DNA of 50,240 bases from Saprospiraceae bacterium. Its GTDB lineage: Bacteria; Bacteroidota; Bacteroidia; Bacteroidales; JAIPBB01. Position numbers and translations under genes: made by a program. The notes beneath the pieces are model-generated. The model was not told where the DNA came from. It worked only from the letters and a program-made list of their open reading frames with translations, and searched no databases. Shown here in pieces: positions 9,152 through 17,809 of the stretch (position 1 is its first letter; each line of letters starts with the position of its first letter). The stretch spans positions 1 to 50,240 of the forward strand of contig JAIPBB010000004.1 of NCBI GenBank assembly GCA_021739805.1, in the 5' to 3' direction.

Positions 9152-9179
9152 CAAAGGTATCTTATAAGAATGAGGTCAA
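9152..9179 (-). promoter_or_regulatory. Possible Bacteroidota-type promoter
   Basis: On the minus strand TACCTTTG (9152-9159) matches the -7 consensus TAnnTTTG. A TTG lies at 9177-9179, giving 17 nt spacing, slightly short. It sits about 40 bp upstream of the T9SS-protein start at 9113. Confidence 0.4.
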
Positions 9180-9254
9180 GTATAAGGAAATATCCCTATT
9201 TTTTTCTGGGGAGAACCCATGATTAGGTCTTAAAAAACAGGAAATGAGAGAAAA

Positions 9255-9824
9255 TTATTTTTCAATAATAAAATCATTAACAATTTGATTTGCTTTTTCA
9301 ATGGCTGTTTTCAAATCATCATTAAGAATTGTTATATCAAACTTTTCGGCAAAACTTAGTTCATATTTTGCCTTGGAGATTCTTTTCGAGATACTTTCAT
9401 CATCTTCTGATGAACGGTTTTTTAATCTTTTTTCAAGTTCTTCAATAGATGGAGGCATCACGAATATTGCAAGTGCATTTTTTTCAAATTGTTTTTTAAG
9501 ATTCAGTCCACCAATAACATCCACATCAAAAACAACAGCATTTCCTTTTTGCCAGATTCTTTCAATTTCAGATTTTAAAGTGCCATAAAACTGGTTACAG
9601 TAAACCTCTTCCCATTCAACAAATTCGTTGTTTTCAATTTTACTCTTAAAATCATCAACACTAAGAAAATAGTAATCCTTTCCATGAATTTCATTATTTC
9701 GTTTTGGGCGGCTGCAAGCCGAAACCGAAAACTCCAAATTCTTATTTACATCTAACAAATTCTTAACTATTGTTGTTTTACCTGCTCCTGACGGAGCTGA
9801 AAATATAATTAGCTTGCCTTGCAT
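9255..9824 (-). CDS. gmk: Guanylate kinase
   Basis: Gmk converts GMP and ATP to GDP and ADP. The P-loop SAPSGAGKTT is close to the N-terminus. The GMP-binding segment (SACSRPKRNNEIHGKDYYFL) and the lid region (RLKNRSSEDDESISKRI) are intact. The ATG at 9824 lies 1 bp after the yicC stop. An in-frame ATG four codons upstream (9836) overlaps yicC and is the alternative start. The yicC-gmk pairing is widely conserved in bacteria. Confidence 0.95.
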   Translation of the reverse strand: MQGKLIIFSAPSGAGKTTIVKNLLDVNKNLEFSVSACSRPKRNNEIHGKDYYFLSVDDFKSKIENNEFVEWEEVYCNQFYGTLKSEIERIWQKGNAVVFDVDVIGGLNLKKQFEKNALAIFVMPPSIEELEKRLKNRSSEDDESISKRISKAKYELSFAEKFDITILNDDLKTAIEKANQIVNDFIIEK

Positions 9825-9825
9825 A

Positions 9826-10701
9826 TTATAAAACATTCATTAATTGTTCCTTGATTTTCTCAAGTTCATCTTTCATTTGAACAACAATTTTTTGCATATC
9901 AACATCATTGGCTTTTGAACCAAGTGTATTTATTTCTCGTCCAATTTCCTGTGCAATAAAAGCTAATTTTTTCCCTTGTGATGAGGATTCATTCATTGTT
10001 TGAATAAAATATTCAAGATGCTTCGCCATGCGGATTTTTTCCTCAGTAATATCAATTTTTTCGAGGTAGTAAATAACTTCTTGTTCAAATCGGTTTTCAT
10101 CAATTTTGTTTTCTTCAATGAATCCATTTAGACTTTTTCTAAATTTCTCTTTTATTTTTATAATTCTTTCTTCCTCAAACTTGTCAACATTTTCAAGCAA
10201 TTCTGAAATAATTGAAATTCTTAGAACAAAATCTTTTTCGATTGATTCTCCTTCCTGGCTTCTAAATTCATTTAGCTTAACGATGCTTTCATCAACACAT
10301 TTTAAAATTTCCTGCCATTCAGTATCATCTATTTTGTCTTTTTCCTGGGCAATAACTTCAGGCATTTTTGATAAAAGCTGCATATAATCAGTAGTTTTAT
10401 CTTCACCGATTTCTTCAGCCAAAGATTTTAATTCGGAATAATATTTTTTTGCAATATCTTTATTGATGCTATAAACAGATTCATTACTTTTATTCTCACT
10501 ATTTAATGAGAAAAACACCTTTCCTCTTTCAAGTTTTTTAGAGATAATATTTCTAATATCAAGGTCTTTTTCATTATAACTGAAAGGCATTCTGGTACTA
10601 ATGTCAAATTGCTTGCTGTTAAGTGATTTAATTTCAATTGTTATCTTTTTATTTGGAAATTCAACTTCTGATTTCCCAAATCCTGTCATGGATTTTATCA
10701 T
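9826..10701 (-). CDS. yicC: YicC/YloC family endoribonuclease
   Basis: This 291-residue protein starts at the ATG at 10701, giving the hallmark N-terminus IKSMTGFGKSE. The frame stays open another 101 codons upstream, but that part runs antisense to the SnoaL-like lipoprotein gene and has no family similarity, so it is not coding. The C-terminal domain (DUF1732) is recognisable from GREINTLGSKANDVDMQ and the coiled helix DELEKIKEQLMNV. The family contains metal-dependent endoribonucleases. It is translationally close to gmk, whose start is 1 bp downstream. Confidence 0.93.
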   Translation of the reverse strand: MIKSMTGFGKSEVEFPNKKITIEIKSLNSKQFDISTRMPFSYNEKDLDIRNIISKKLERGKVFFSLNSENKSNESVYSINKDIAKKYYSELKSLAEEIGEDKTTDYMQLLSKMPEVIAQEKDKIDDTEWQEILKCVDESIVKLNEFRSQEGESIEKDFVLRISIISELLENVDKFEEERIIKIKEKFRKSLNGFIEENKIDENRFEQEVIYYLEKIDITEEKIRMAKHLEYFIQTMNESSSQGKKLAFIAQEIGREINTLGSKANDVDMQKIVVQMKDELEKIKEQLMNVL

Positions 10702-10780
10702 ATAATTTATTATTTTAAGCAAAGATAAAAAGAATAGGATAATGCAATGTTTAAAACCTAATTTATAATTTGAATTCAAG

Positions 10781-10811
10781 TTAGATGTTCGGCAATATTG
10801 TTTTAATTTTG
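10781..10811 (+). promoter_or_regulatory. Bacteroidota-type promoter for the lipoprotein operon
   Basis: TAATTTTG (10804-10811) matches the TAnnTTTG -7 element. A weak -33 element (TTAG, 10781-10784) lies 19 nt upstream. It leaves a leader of about 20-25 nt before the ATG at 10841. This supports that start over a GTG at 10811, which is inside the promoter. Confidence 0.5.
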
Positions 10812-10840
10812 TGCTTGTAATCCATAAAAAGTCTTGTCTA

Positions 10841-11302
10841 ATGAAAAAACTAATTTTTATTTTATTGGGTATTTTTCTTTTATCCTGTACGAAAATACAA
10901 ATTCCGGATAGAGATTTAATAAATTCGTATTTAGATGACTGGCATTTAGCTGCTGCAAATGCTGACTTTGATGGATATTTTGACAAAATAGCTGATGATG
11001 GCATTTACATTGGAACTGACCCCACCGAAAGATGGACAAAAGATGAATTTGTAAAAGCTTATAAACCATATTTTGATAAAGGGAAAGCATGGGATTTCAA
11101 AGCTATTGAAAGAAATATTGATTTTTCAAAGGATGGAAAAGTTGCCTGGTTCGATGAAAAGCTTGATACATGGATGGGAATTTGCCGAGCTTCGGGAGTG
11201 TTAGAATTAATTGATGGAAATTGGAAAATTAAACATTATCATTTGTCGGTAACAATATTAAACGAACGAACAAAAGAGTTTGTTGAAATGAATAAAAAAT
11301 AG
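10841..11302 (+). CDS. SnoaL-like (NTF2 fold) lipoprotein
   Basis: This 153-residue protein has a lipoprotein signal peptide, MKKLIFILLGIFLLSC, with Cys16 as the predicted lipidated residue. The rest is a complete SnoaL_3-type NTF2-like domain: WHLAAANADFDGYFDKIADD, then GTDPTERWTKDEF, and a final strand GNWKIKHYHLSVTIL. In related proteins the fold binds small ligands, but no catalytic residue can be claimed. It starts a plus-strand run, with the dehydrogenase beginning 6 bp after it. Confidence 0.82.
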   Translation: MKKLIFILLGIFLLSCTKIQIPDRDLINSYLDDWHLAAANADFDGYFDKIADDGIYIGTDPTERWTKDEFVKAYKPYFDKGKAWDFKAIERNIDFSKDGKVAWFDEKLDTWMGICRASGVLELIDGNWKIKHYHLSVTILNERTKEFVEMNKK

Positions 11303-11308
11303 ATAAAA

Positions 11309-12259
11309 ATGCATAAAAAAGTATTATTTATTGACACAACTCATACTGTTTTAGAAAAGGAACTATCTGAAATGGGATATACCTGTGAGTATTTTCCTGA
11401 ATACAAAAGGCAGGAATTTATTAATTGCATTCATGAGTATTTTGGTGTTATCGTAAGAAGTAAAATTAGGTTAGATAAGGAAATATTAGAAAAGGCTGAA
11501 AACTTAAAATTTATTGGAAGACCCGGTTCCGGACTCGAAAATATTGATGTAAAATTTGCGGAATCTAAAGGGATTAAATGTGTTAACTCACCGGAAGGCA
11601 ACAGGTTAGCGGTTGGAGAACACGCTTTAGGTATGCTTTTATCGCTTTTTAATAATATCTGTAAATCCAATCAGGAAGTTAGAATTGGAAAATGGGACAG
11701 GGTAGGAAATCGTGGTATTGAACTTAATGGTAAAACTGTTGGAATCATAGGTTATGGTAATACAGGAAGTGCTTTTGCTCAAAATTTAAAAGGATTTGAT
11801 GTTAATATTATAGCTTACGATAAATATAAATCTGGCTTCTCAAACGAATTTGTTAAAGAAGTAAGCCTAAATGAAATTTTTGAATTTTCTGATATTCTAA
11901 GTTTGCATATTCCTTTAACTGATGAAACTCATTATTTGATTAATGATAAGTTTATTAATCAATTTATAAAACAAATTTTCTTTATAAACACCTCTCGTGG
12001 GCCAATTGTAAATACCACTGAACTGGTGAAGAATTTGAAATCAGGAAAGGTTCTTGGAGCAGCATTGGATGTTCTCGAATACGAAAAATTATCCTTTGAA
12101 ATGATTGAATTGAATTCGATACCAGACGTTTTCAAATATTTAATTAATTCAGAAAATGTCCTTCTTTCCCCACATATTGCTGGCTCGACACATGACTCAA
12201 ACTATAAAATAGCAAAGGTAATTGCTGATAAAGTAAGACAAGAGTTCCATAAAAGTTAA
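11309..12259 (+). CDS. D-isomer-specific 2-hydroxyacid dehydrogenase
   Basis: This NAD-dependent oxidoreductase (316 residues) belongs to the phosphoglycerate/hydroxypyruvate reductase superfamily. The Rossmann motif GYGNTG is at residues 148-153. The substrate-binding Arg is R230 in NTSRGPIV and the catalytic His is H289 in SPHIAGST. A Glu is present in the DVLEYE segment. There is no C-terminal ACT domain, so it is not a long SerA; the true substrate cannot be read from the sequence. It is cotranscribed with the upstream lipoprotein (6 bp) and probably with the phosphofructokinase 41 bp downstream. Confidence 0.88.
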   Translation: MHKKVLFIDTTHTVLEKELSEMGYTCEYFPEYKRQEFINCIHEYFGVIVRSKIRLDKEILEKAENLKFIGRPGSGLENIDVKFAESKGIKCVNSPEGNRLAVGEHALGMLLSLFNNICKSNQEVRIGKWDRVGNRGIELNGKTVGIIGYGNTGSAFAQNLKGFDVNIIAYDKYKSGFSNEFVKEVSLNEIFEFSDILSLHIPLTDETHYLINDKFINQFIKQIFFINTSRGPIVNTTELVKNLKSGKVLGAALDVLEYEKLSFEMIELNSIPDVFKYLINSENVLLSPHIAGSTHDSNYKIAKVIADKVRQEFHKS

Positions 12260-12300
12260 AGAATTTGATAAATTTGCCAAATAATTAAATACAAAATGTT

Positions 12301-13518
12301 ATGAAAGGTTCAGTAGCAATAATGTGTGGAGGCGGGCCAGCCCCGGGAATTAATACTGTAATTAGTTCAGTTGCAAAAGTTTTTTTGCGTGACGGATACC
12401 GTGTTTTAGGAATTCAGGAAGGATACAAAGGTCTGTTTGCAGAGAATCCAATTATTCAGGAAATTGACTTTGTATATGCTGACAGAATACATCACCAGGG
12501 AGGTTCGGCACTAAGAATGAGCAGGTTTAAACCAAAAGACACAGACTTTAAAGTTGATTTTTTTATCAATCATGGAATAAAATTATTAGTAACAATTGGT
12601 GGTGACGACACAGCTTCAACAGCAAATAGAATATCAAAATTTCTTGCCGAGCATAATGTTAAAATTCAAAATATTCATGTTCCTAAAACTATTGATAATG
12701 ACCTTCCACTCCCCGAAGGCTCACCAACTTTTGGATATCAGTCGGCCAAGCAAGAAGGAGTTAGAATAGCTGCCACTGTTTATGAGGATGCACGCACCAG
12801 CGGTAATTGGTTTGTAGTGTCTGCTATGGGTAGAGAAGCAGGACATCTTGCCTTTGGAATTGGCTCTGCTTGTCATTATCCCATGATAATCATTCCTGAA
12901 ATGTTTTATAATACCAAAATTACATTTGACAAAATTATAGATCTTGTTATTTCATCAATGATTAAAAGACGAATTTTAGGAATTGAATATGGTGTGGCGA
13001 TTATAAGTGAAGGAGTTTTTCATTTTATGACAGATGAGGAAATAAAATCAACCGAAGTGGACTTTACTTATGACGACCATGGGCATCCGGAACTTGGAAA
13101 TGTTAGTAAAGCACACATTTTTAACTTATTGCTTCAAAGAAAATTGAAGGTTTTAAATTTGAAAATTAAAAGTCGTCCTGTAGAATTAGGATATGAAATT
13201 CGATGTTCACGTCCAATAGCTTTTGATTTAATGTATTGCGGAATACTTGGAATGGGTGTTAAAAAATTATTTGAGCAGGGGTTAACAGGTTGTATGGTTA
13301 CAGCTGACCCCAAAGGCGACATTTCTCCATTATTCTTAAAAGACGTTGAAGATGAAAATGGCAAAATTAAACCAAGATTAGTGAACGTGAATTCTCAGAA
13401 ATCAGAGTTAGTTTTTAATCATAGCCTTCAATATTTAACTGAAAATGATTATTCTGAAGCAAAAGAATTTGTTCAAAATCCTGAAAAATTCGATTTTCAT
13501 AAAATTCTTAATTGGTAA
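12301..13518 (+). CDS. 6-phosphofructokinase, predicted pyrophosphate-dependent
   Basis: This 405-residue PFK-family enzyme phosphorylates fructose 6-phosphate to the 1,6-bisphosphate. Two active-site motifs indicate the phosphoryl donor: GGDD at residues 100-103 (ATP enzymes usually have GGDG) and PKTIDND at 128-134 (ATP enzymes usually have PGTIDND). Both are the form associated with pyrophosphate-dependent enzymes (EC 2.7.1.90). GGGPAPGIN lies at the N-terminus. A pyrophosphate enzyme is reversible and can serve glycolysis and gluconeogenesis. A possible -7 element (TAAATTTG, 12269-12276) lies just upstream, and a terminator follows. Confidence 0.9.
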   Translation: MKGSVAIMCGGGPAPGINTVISSVAKVFLRDGYRVLGIQEGYKGLFAENPIIQEIDFVYADRIHHQGGSALRMSRFKPKDTDFKVDFFINHGIKLLVTIGGDDTASTANRISKFLAEHNVKIQNIHVPKTIDNDLPLPEGSPTFGYQSAKQEGVRIAATVYEDARTSGNWFVVSAMGREAGHLAFGIGSACHYPMIIIPEMFYNTKITFDKIIDLVISSMIKRRILGIEYGVAIISEGVFHFMTDEEIKSTEVDFTYDDHGHPELGNVSKAHIFNLLLQRKLKVLNLKIKSRPVELGYEIRCSRPIAFDLMYCGILGMGVKKLFEQGLTGCMVTADPKGDISPLFLKDVEDENGKIKPRLVNVNSQKSELVFNHSLQYLTENDYSEAKEFVQNPEKFDFHKILNW

Positions 13519-13536
13519 TAAAATTTATACTAAATG

Positions 13537-13563
13537 AAAGCTTGCTTAAAGCAGGCTTTTTTT
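13537..13563 (+). terminator. Rho-independent terminator after the phosphofructokinase gene
   Basis: AAAGCTTGCT (13537-13546) pairs with AGCAGGCTTT (13550-13559), a 10-bp stem with one T-G pair and a TAA loop. It is followed by a T-run to 13563. It lies 19 bp after the stop codon. Confidence 0.85.
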
Positions 13564-13721
13564 ATAATCTTTAATTGTTTTCCCACATTTGGAATCATCA
13601 AGGTTTTATTAAGATAATTCTCAATTTTACTCCTGTTTCTAAATTGCTTAATGCCTTTTTTCATTATGTTTTAGAAAGATATTTCCTGATAATGTAATAA
13701 TTCTAATATTTGGATTATTCC

Positions 13722-13752
13722 TTGACATTTCATTTTTACTATTGTATTTTTG
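13722..13752 (+). promoter_or_regulatory. Strong-match Bacteroidota promoter
   Basis: TTG at 13722-13724, a 20-nt spacer and TATTTTTG at 13745-13752 fit the -33/-7 consensus exactly. The ATG at 13772 follows 19 nt later, which supports that start. A TTG start at 13742 lies partly inside the promoter and is rejected. Confidence 0.7.
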
Positions 13753-13771
13753 CAAGATTAAAATTAGAATA

Positions 13772-14209
13772 ATGAAATATTTAAGCTCTATCTTGCTGAT
13801 AATACTATATTTTATAAGCATTAATTTATACCCCCAAGAGTTTAAGGATGAAAGCCTTAAAGAAACATTTGAATATCTATATTTTAAAGCTTCATGGGCA
13901 GATAAGCTGCAAAGTAAAATTGAAGTTAGATGGGCAACTACAAAAGAAGAAAATTGTGCTGTTTATGAAGTACAAAAAAGTTCCGACAATACAAATTGGG
14001 AAACTATATCAAAAACCGAAGGACAAGGTACAGTAGATTTATTGACCATGTATTTTTCGATGGATAATAGCCCGGTTTTCTATCCTGCTGTGAATTTTTA
14101 TCGACTGAAACAAATTGACACAAAAGGTAATTCAAGGTTTTCACAATGCGTCGAAGTATTCTCATTTCCTAAAAACGATAATTCTGTTGTTGTCTCAACA
14201 GGAAAATAG
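13772..14209 (+). CDS. Secreted single-domain protein resembling the pre-sorting module of T9SS proteins
   Basis: This 145-residue protein has a signal peptide (SSILLIILYFISINLYPQ). A fibronectin III-like beta domain follows, with VRWATTKEENCAVYEVQKS, NFYRLKQIDTKGNSRFSQ and a VEVFSF end. This module normally sits just before a T9SS sorting domain in large Bacteroidota proteins (compare LPIELISFTAQIQENGEVML in the 21444-23870 gene). Here it stands alone and ends at SVVVSTGK with no sorting domain. It could be a free-standing periplasmic domain or the remnant of a longer gene. Confidence 0.7.
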   Translation: MKYLSSILLIILYFISINLYPQEFKDESLKETFEYLYFKASWADKLQSKIEVRWATTKEENCAVYEVQKSSDNTNWETISKTEGQGTVDLLTMYFSMDNSPVFYPAVNFYRLKQIDTKGNSRFSQCVEVFSFPKNDNSVVVSTGK

Positions 14210-14717
14210 CATTTTGATAAAAATTAAAATTTTTTATTATTATTATGTTTTTCTGAAATTTTACCTATTTTTTCAAAATTTGTTATAGTGTTGTTATAGA
14301 GATTATTGTGTGGTTTTTGCTGAAAAAGACTACCTGTTTTCAGGTATATAAAAATACCTGTTTTCCGTGATGCAATTTGTTTTTTTTTGTTATTTATTTG
14401 TGATATCAAAAAGGATTAATTACACACTTTATTCCCTTGAGTTTGCTAATTAAAACCCTTTATTGGAAAATCAACCCAATTTGTGCCAACGTGCAAATTT
14501 CATCCCCTTGTTAATAGCATGGGGATGTCTTTTATTACAAAGCAAAAGTTTTGTTTCAGAATTGTAAAATGAATATTATTATCAAAGCAACCATTTTTTA
14601 AAATAACTGTCTATACTACTATGATATAATGGCAAATTGCCTAAAGGGTAACTTTTATTATTACTAATCGTATATTTGAAATTAATTATTAAATAAGTGT
14701 ACAAATGTAATTTGAAT
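14210..14717. other. Gene-free spacer with small hairpins and a promoter
   Basis: No gene is seen. A hairpin TACCTG-TTTT-CAGGTA lies around 14333-14348, and ACCTGTTTTC recurs about 20 nt later. CATCCCC (14501-14507) pairs with GGGGATG (14521-14527) over a 13-nt loop. TATATTTG at 14671-14678 matches the -7 consensus and is the likely promoter of the T9SS gene at 14718, although the -33 element is poor. Confidence 0.45.
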
Positions 14718-16646
14718 ATGAAAAAAATATTTTTACTTATAATTATCGCTTTTTTTCAACTTCCACTTCTTCATGCTCAGCCTTTTATATTGAAGTCGAA
14801 ATCAATAAGTGATATTTCAAAAGGTGTTAACTTCGAAAAGAATAAAATTTTTCACCATCAAACATCCGGAACTAAGGGGAGTTGGATTGTACAATTCAAT
14901 AAATCTCTAATTGCAGGTGGTAATAATCAAGCTGGTGTTGAAACTGATGGCACTTTCATATATACCACAATGTGGAATAGCGATACAATTGTTAAGTATG
15001 ATATGCTTGCTCATCTTATAGAAAAGTTTACTATTACAGGGGTTTCAAATATTAGAGATCTTGCTTATGACGGTACATATTTTTATGGTGGAAATGTTGA
15101 CTCGATAATTTATAAAATGAACTTTTCAACTAAAACATTAGTGGGAAAAATATCATGCCCATCAGGCACAGAAGTAAGAAGTATTGCTTATGATGATATT
15201 AACGATGGCTTTTGGGTAAGTAATTGGGCGTCTGAAATTGTTTTGGTAAATAAATCAGGAGTTCCACTAAATACAATTCCTGCTCTTTCGCATGAACTGA
15301 CAAATATGTATGGTTCAGCTTTTGACAATATTACCCCCAATGGTCCTTATCTATGGGTGTTTAATCAAGCAGGAAATTATTGCGACATTGTTCAAATAAG
15401 TATATCTACAAAAGAACAAACAGGATTAATTCATGATGCAAGCCTTGATGTAGCAATAAATTCAATTGGTGCAGTTGCTGGTGGACTATTCTCGCATACT
15501 GATTCTTTATCGGGTACAACTATTTTAGGTGGTTTATATCAAGGTATTCCTAATGGTGTTTTTGCCTATACATTATCTTCGGTTTATGTTGCGAAAGATG
15601 TTGCGGTGACAAAGTTATTATCTCCGGTTACTTCTTGTGGTTTAAGCTCTAATGAAAAAATCAAAGCCAGAATTGAAAATTTCGGATATGATACTTTGGT
15701 TGATCTCCAAATATACTTTGTTTATGACACTTTAACCTATATGGATACTTTGCCTTTTAGTTTAAATCCGTATGATTCTTACGACTACATGTTTGATGTT
15801 GGATTATTTATGGCTGGTCTTGGAAATTACGAGATTAAAGTATTTACATCTTTACCTAATGATGAAGATTTGTCAAATGATACAATTACTGAAATAATTT
15901 CAAATGTATCTCCTTATCCCTCTCCATATTCCAATGGTTTTGAACCCACAGATGATTTAACGGGATGGAAAGTCGAAGATGGAAATACCGATGATTATTC
16001 ATGGTATTATTCAACAACAGGAGGAAACACAAATCCTTCATGTTATGTTTACTCCTGGAATCCAAATGCTATCACATCTGCTGACGATTGGCTATTTTCA
16101 ACCTGCCTTAACCTTGTTGCCGGAAAACAATATGCTGTTAAATTTTTAACTAAGGTTGCAATTTCAACATATCCCGAAAGTATGGAACTGGCTATTGGAA
16201 CACAACCTTATTCTGGTGCAATGACAAAAACAATAAGAGACTTATCCGATATTAACAGTGAAAACTATATTGTAGTTTTTGATTCTTTTTCTGTAGCTAC
16301 ATCAGGAGTTTATTATTTGGGTTGGCACGTTTATAGTGCTGCCGATGACTTTATGCTTTACATTGATGACATTGTTATTGATGAGTCTGTTGGGATTCAG
16401 GAGAATTCTAATGATCAGATAATCAGTATTTATCCAAATCCCGCAAAGGATGTGATTTACATTAAATCAAATCAGGAAATAAAGAATATTATTATTTATA
16501 ATGCAATTGGACAGATGTTGTTAAATAGAAATTTAAAGAATAAATCTCTTAATATTGATATTAGTGAATTTGATAAAGGAATGAATTATATCCGTATAGA
16601 AACGGACAAAGGAATAACCATCAAAAAGGTTGGTTTTATTAACTAA
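14718..16646 (+). CDS. Large secreted protein with CARDB-like, jelly-roll and T9SS sorting domains
   Basis: This 642-residue protein starts at the ATG at 14718, giving MKKIFLLIIIAFFQLPLLHA as a signal peptide. Residues about 40-290 form a propeller-like beta domain (repeated AYDGTYFYGG and SIAYDDINDGFWVS motifs). A CARDB-like segment (DVAVTKLLSPVTSCGL) follows, then a choice-of-anchor jelly roll (FEPTDDLTGWKVEDGN to YIDDIVI). The end is a T9SS type A sorting domain (ISIYPNPAKDVIYI). The last 330 residues are clearly related to the end of the 40182-43490 protein. The role is unknown; it is likely surface exposed. Confidence 0.85.
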   Translation: MKKIFLLIIIAFFQLPLLHAQPFILKSKSISDISKGVNFEKNKIFHHQTSGTKGSWIVQFNKSLIAGGNNQAGVETDGTFIYTTMWNSDTIVKYDMLAHLIEKFTITGVSNIRDLAYDGTYFYGGNVDSIIYKMNFSTKTLVGKISCPSGTEVRSIAYDDINDGFWVSNWASEIVLVNKSGVPLNTIPALSHELTNMYGSAFDNITPNGPYLWVFNQAGNYCDIVQISISTKEQTGLIHDASLDVAINSIGAVAGGLFSHTDSLSGTTILGGLYQGIPNGVFAYTLSSVYVAKDVAVTKLLSPVTSCGLSSNEKIKARIENFGYDTLVDLQIYFVYDTLTYMDTLPFSLNPYDSYDYMFDVGLFMAGLGNYEIKVFTSLPNDEDLSNDTITEIISNVSPYPSPYSNGFEPTDDLTGWKVEDGNTDDYSWYYSTTGGNTNPSCYVYSWNPNAITSADDWLFSTCLNLVAGKQYAVKFLTKVAISTYPESMELAIGTQPYSGAMTKTIRDLSDINSENYIVVFDSFSVATSGVYYLGWHVYSAADDFMLYIDDIVIDESVGIQENSNDQIISIYPNPAKDVIYIKSNQEIKNIIIYNAIGQMLLNRNLKNKSLNIDISEFDKGMNYIRIETDKGITIKKVGFIN

Positions 16647-16667
16647 GTGTTTATCAAAATTTGTGTT

Positions 16668-16696
16668 AAAGGGAGTTCATCAAGCTCCCTTTTTTA
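16668..16696 (+). terminator. Rho-independent terminator
   Basis: AAAGGGAG (16668-16675) pairs with CTCCCTTT (16685-16692), with further weak pairs inside and T residues to 16696. It lies 21 bp after the T9SS-protein stop at 16646. Confidence 0.85.
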
Positions 16697-16732
16697 TTTA
16701 GGGATTCTCCTGAATAGATGTTTTTTAAATGA

Positions 16733-16753
16733 CCTGAAACCCGAAACTTGAAA
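16733..16753. repeat. Heptamer tandem repeat, 3 units
   Basis: CCTGAAA, CCCGAAA and CTTGAAA follow one another without a gap between the terminator and the fabH stop. A partial hairpin word, CATTGAGCGGAGT, follows and also occurs at 40079-40091. Confidence 0.5.
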
Positions 16754-16785
16754 CCCTTGCATTGAGCGGAGTTTAAGTGTGAAAC

Positions 16786-17784
16786 CTACTCCCCATCATA
16801 AGCCCATTTCATATACATGGCTCCCCATGTAAAACCGGCTCCGAATGTTGAAAGAATAATATTATCTCCCTTTTTAAGTTGTTTTTCGTAATCGCTTAGG
16901 CATAATGGTAAAGTAGCGGCGGTAGTGTTTCCATATTTTTGAATATTTATCATCACTTGCTCTCTTTTTATTCCCATTCTTTTAGCGGTGGCATCTATAA
17001 TTCTCATATTTGCCTGGTGCGGTACTAACCAATCAAGAGTATCAGATGTAATATTGTGTTTATTCATCATGTCAACCGAAAAGTCAGCCATTTTTGAAAC
17101 AGCCCATTTGAAAACAGGTTGACCTTCCTGATAAATAAAATGTTCTCTTGCATCGATAGATTCATGAGATGGTGGTTTAACTGAACCACCTGCTTTTTGA
17201 TGAAGATGTACTCTTCCTGAACCGTCAGATTGTAAATTAACATCAATAATACCAACATCTTCCAATGTTGGTTCAAGTAAGACTGCTCCGGCACCATCGC
17301 CAAAAATAGGACATGTTGCTCTATCGGTATAATCAACTATGGACGACATTTTTTCTGCTCCAACAACAATAACCTTTTTTTGAGTCCCTGCTTCAATAAA
17401 TTTTGAAGCAACAGTGAGAGCATATAAAAATCCAGAACAACCTGCATTTACATCAAAACCAAAAGCATTTTTTATTCCAACTTTATCGGAAATGATGTTG
17501 GCAGTTGCCGGAAAAAGATGGTCGGGAGTAACAGTTGCACAAATTAATAAGTCAATTTCTTCAGGAGAAGTTTTTGTTTTTTCAAGAAGCTGCCGAACTG
17601 CCTTTTCAGCCACAAAAGATGTACCTTCACCTTTTTCTTTAATAATTCTTCTTTCTTTTATACCAATTCTGGTCATTATCCATTCATCGGATGTGTCAAC
17701 CATTTGGCTTAATTCCTCATTAGTAAGAATATAATCTGGGACATAAGCACCAATTCCTGTAATTGCAGCTCTGATATTTGTCAT
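16786..17784 (-). CDS. fabH: 3-oxoacyl-ACP synthase III (FabH)
   Basis: FabH starts type II fatty acid synthesis by condensing acetyl-CoA (or a branched primer) with malonyl-ACP. The 332-residue sequence has the catalytic triad: Cys116 in AGCSGF, His256 in VPHQANMRI and Asn286 in KYGNTTAA. GDGAGAVLLE lies at about residues 162-171. It is last in the yceD-rpmF-plsX-fabH cluster, 25 bp downstream of plsX, a linkage conserved in many bacteria. Confidence 0.96.
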   Translation of the reverse strand: MTNIRAAITGIGAYVPDYILTNEELSQMVDTSDEWIMTRIGIKERRIIKEKGEGTSFVAEKAVRQLLEKTKTSPEEIDLLICATVTPDHLFPATANIISDKVGIKNAFGFDVNAGCSGFLYALTVASKFIEAGTQKKVIVVGAEKMSSIVDYTDRATCPIFGDGAGAVLLEPTLEDVGIIDVNLQSDGSGRVHLHQKAGGSVKPPSHESIDAREHFIYQEGQPVFKWAVSKMADFSVDMMNKHNITSDTLDWLVPHQANMRIIDATAKRMGIKREQVMINIQKYGNTTAATLPLCLSDYEKQLKKGDNIILSTFGAGFTWGAMYMKWAYDGE

Positions 17785-17809
17785 TTATTTATTTTATTTT
17801 TTCGCAATG

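Noticed and set aside
9836..9836. Upstream ATG for guanylate kinase
   Set aside because: It is possible but adds only four residues and overlaps yicC; the ATG at 9824 directly after the yicC stop is simpler.
10702..11004. N-terminal extension of YicC
   Set aside because: It is antisense to the SnoaL-like lipoprotein gene and its promoter. The family start IKSMTGFG begins at 10701.
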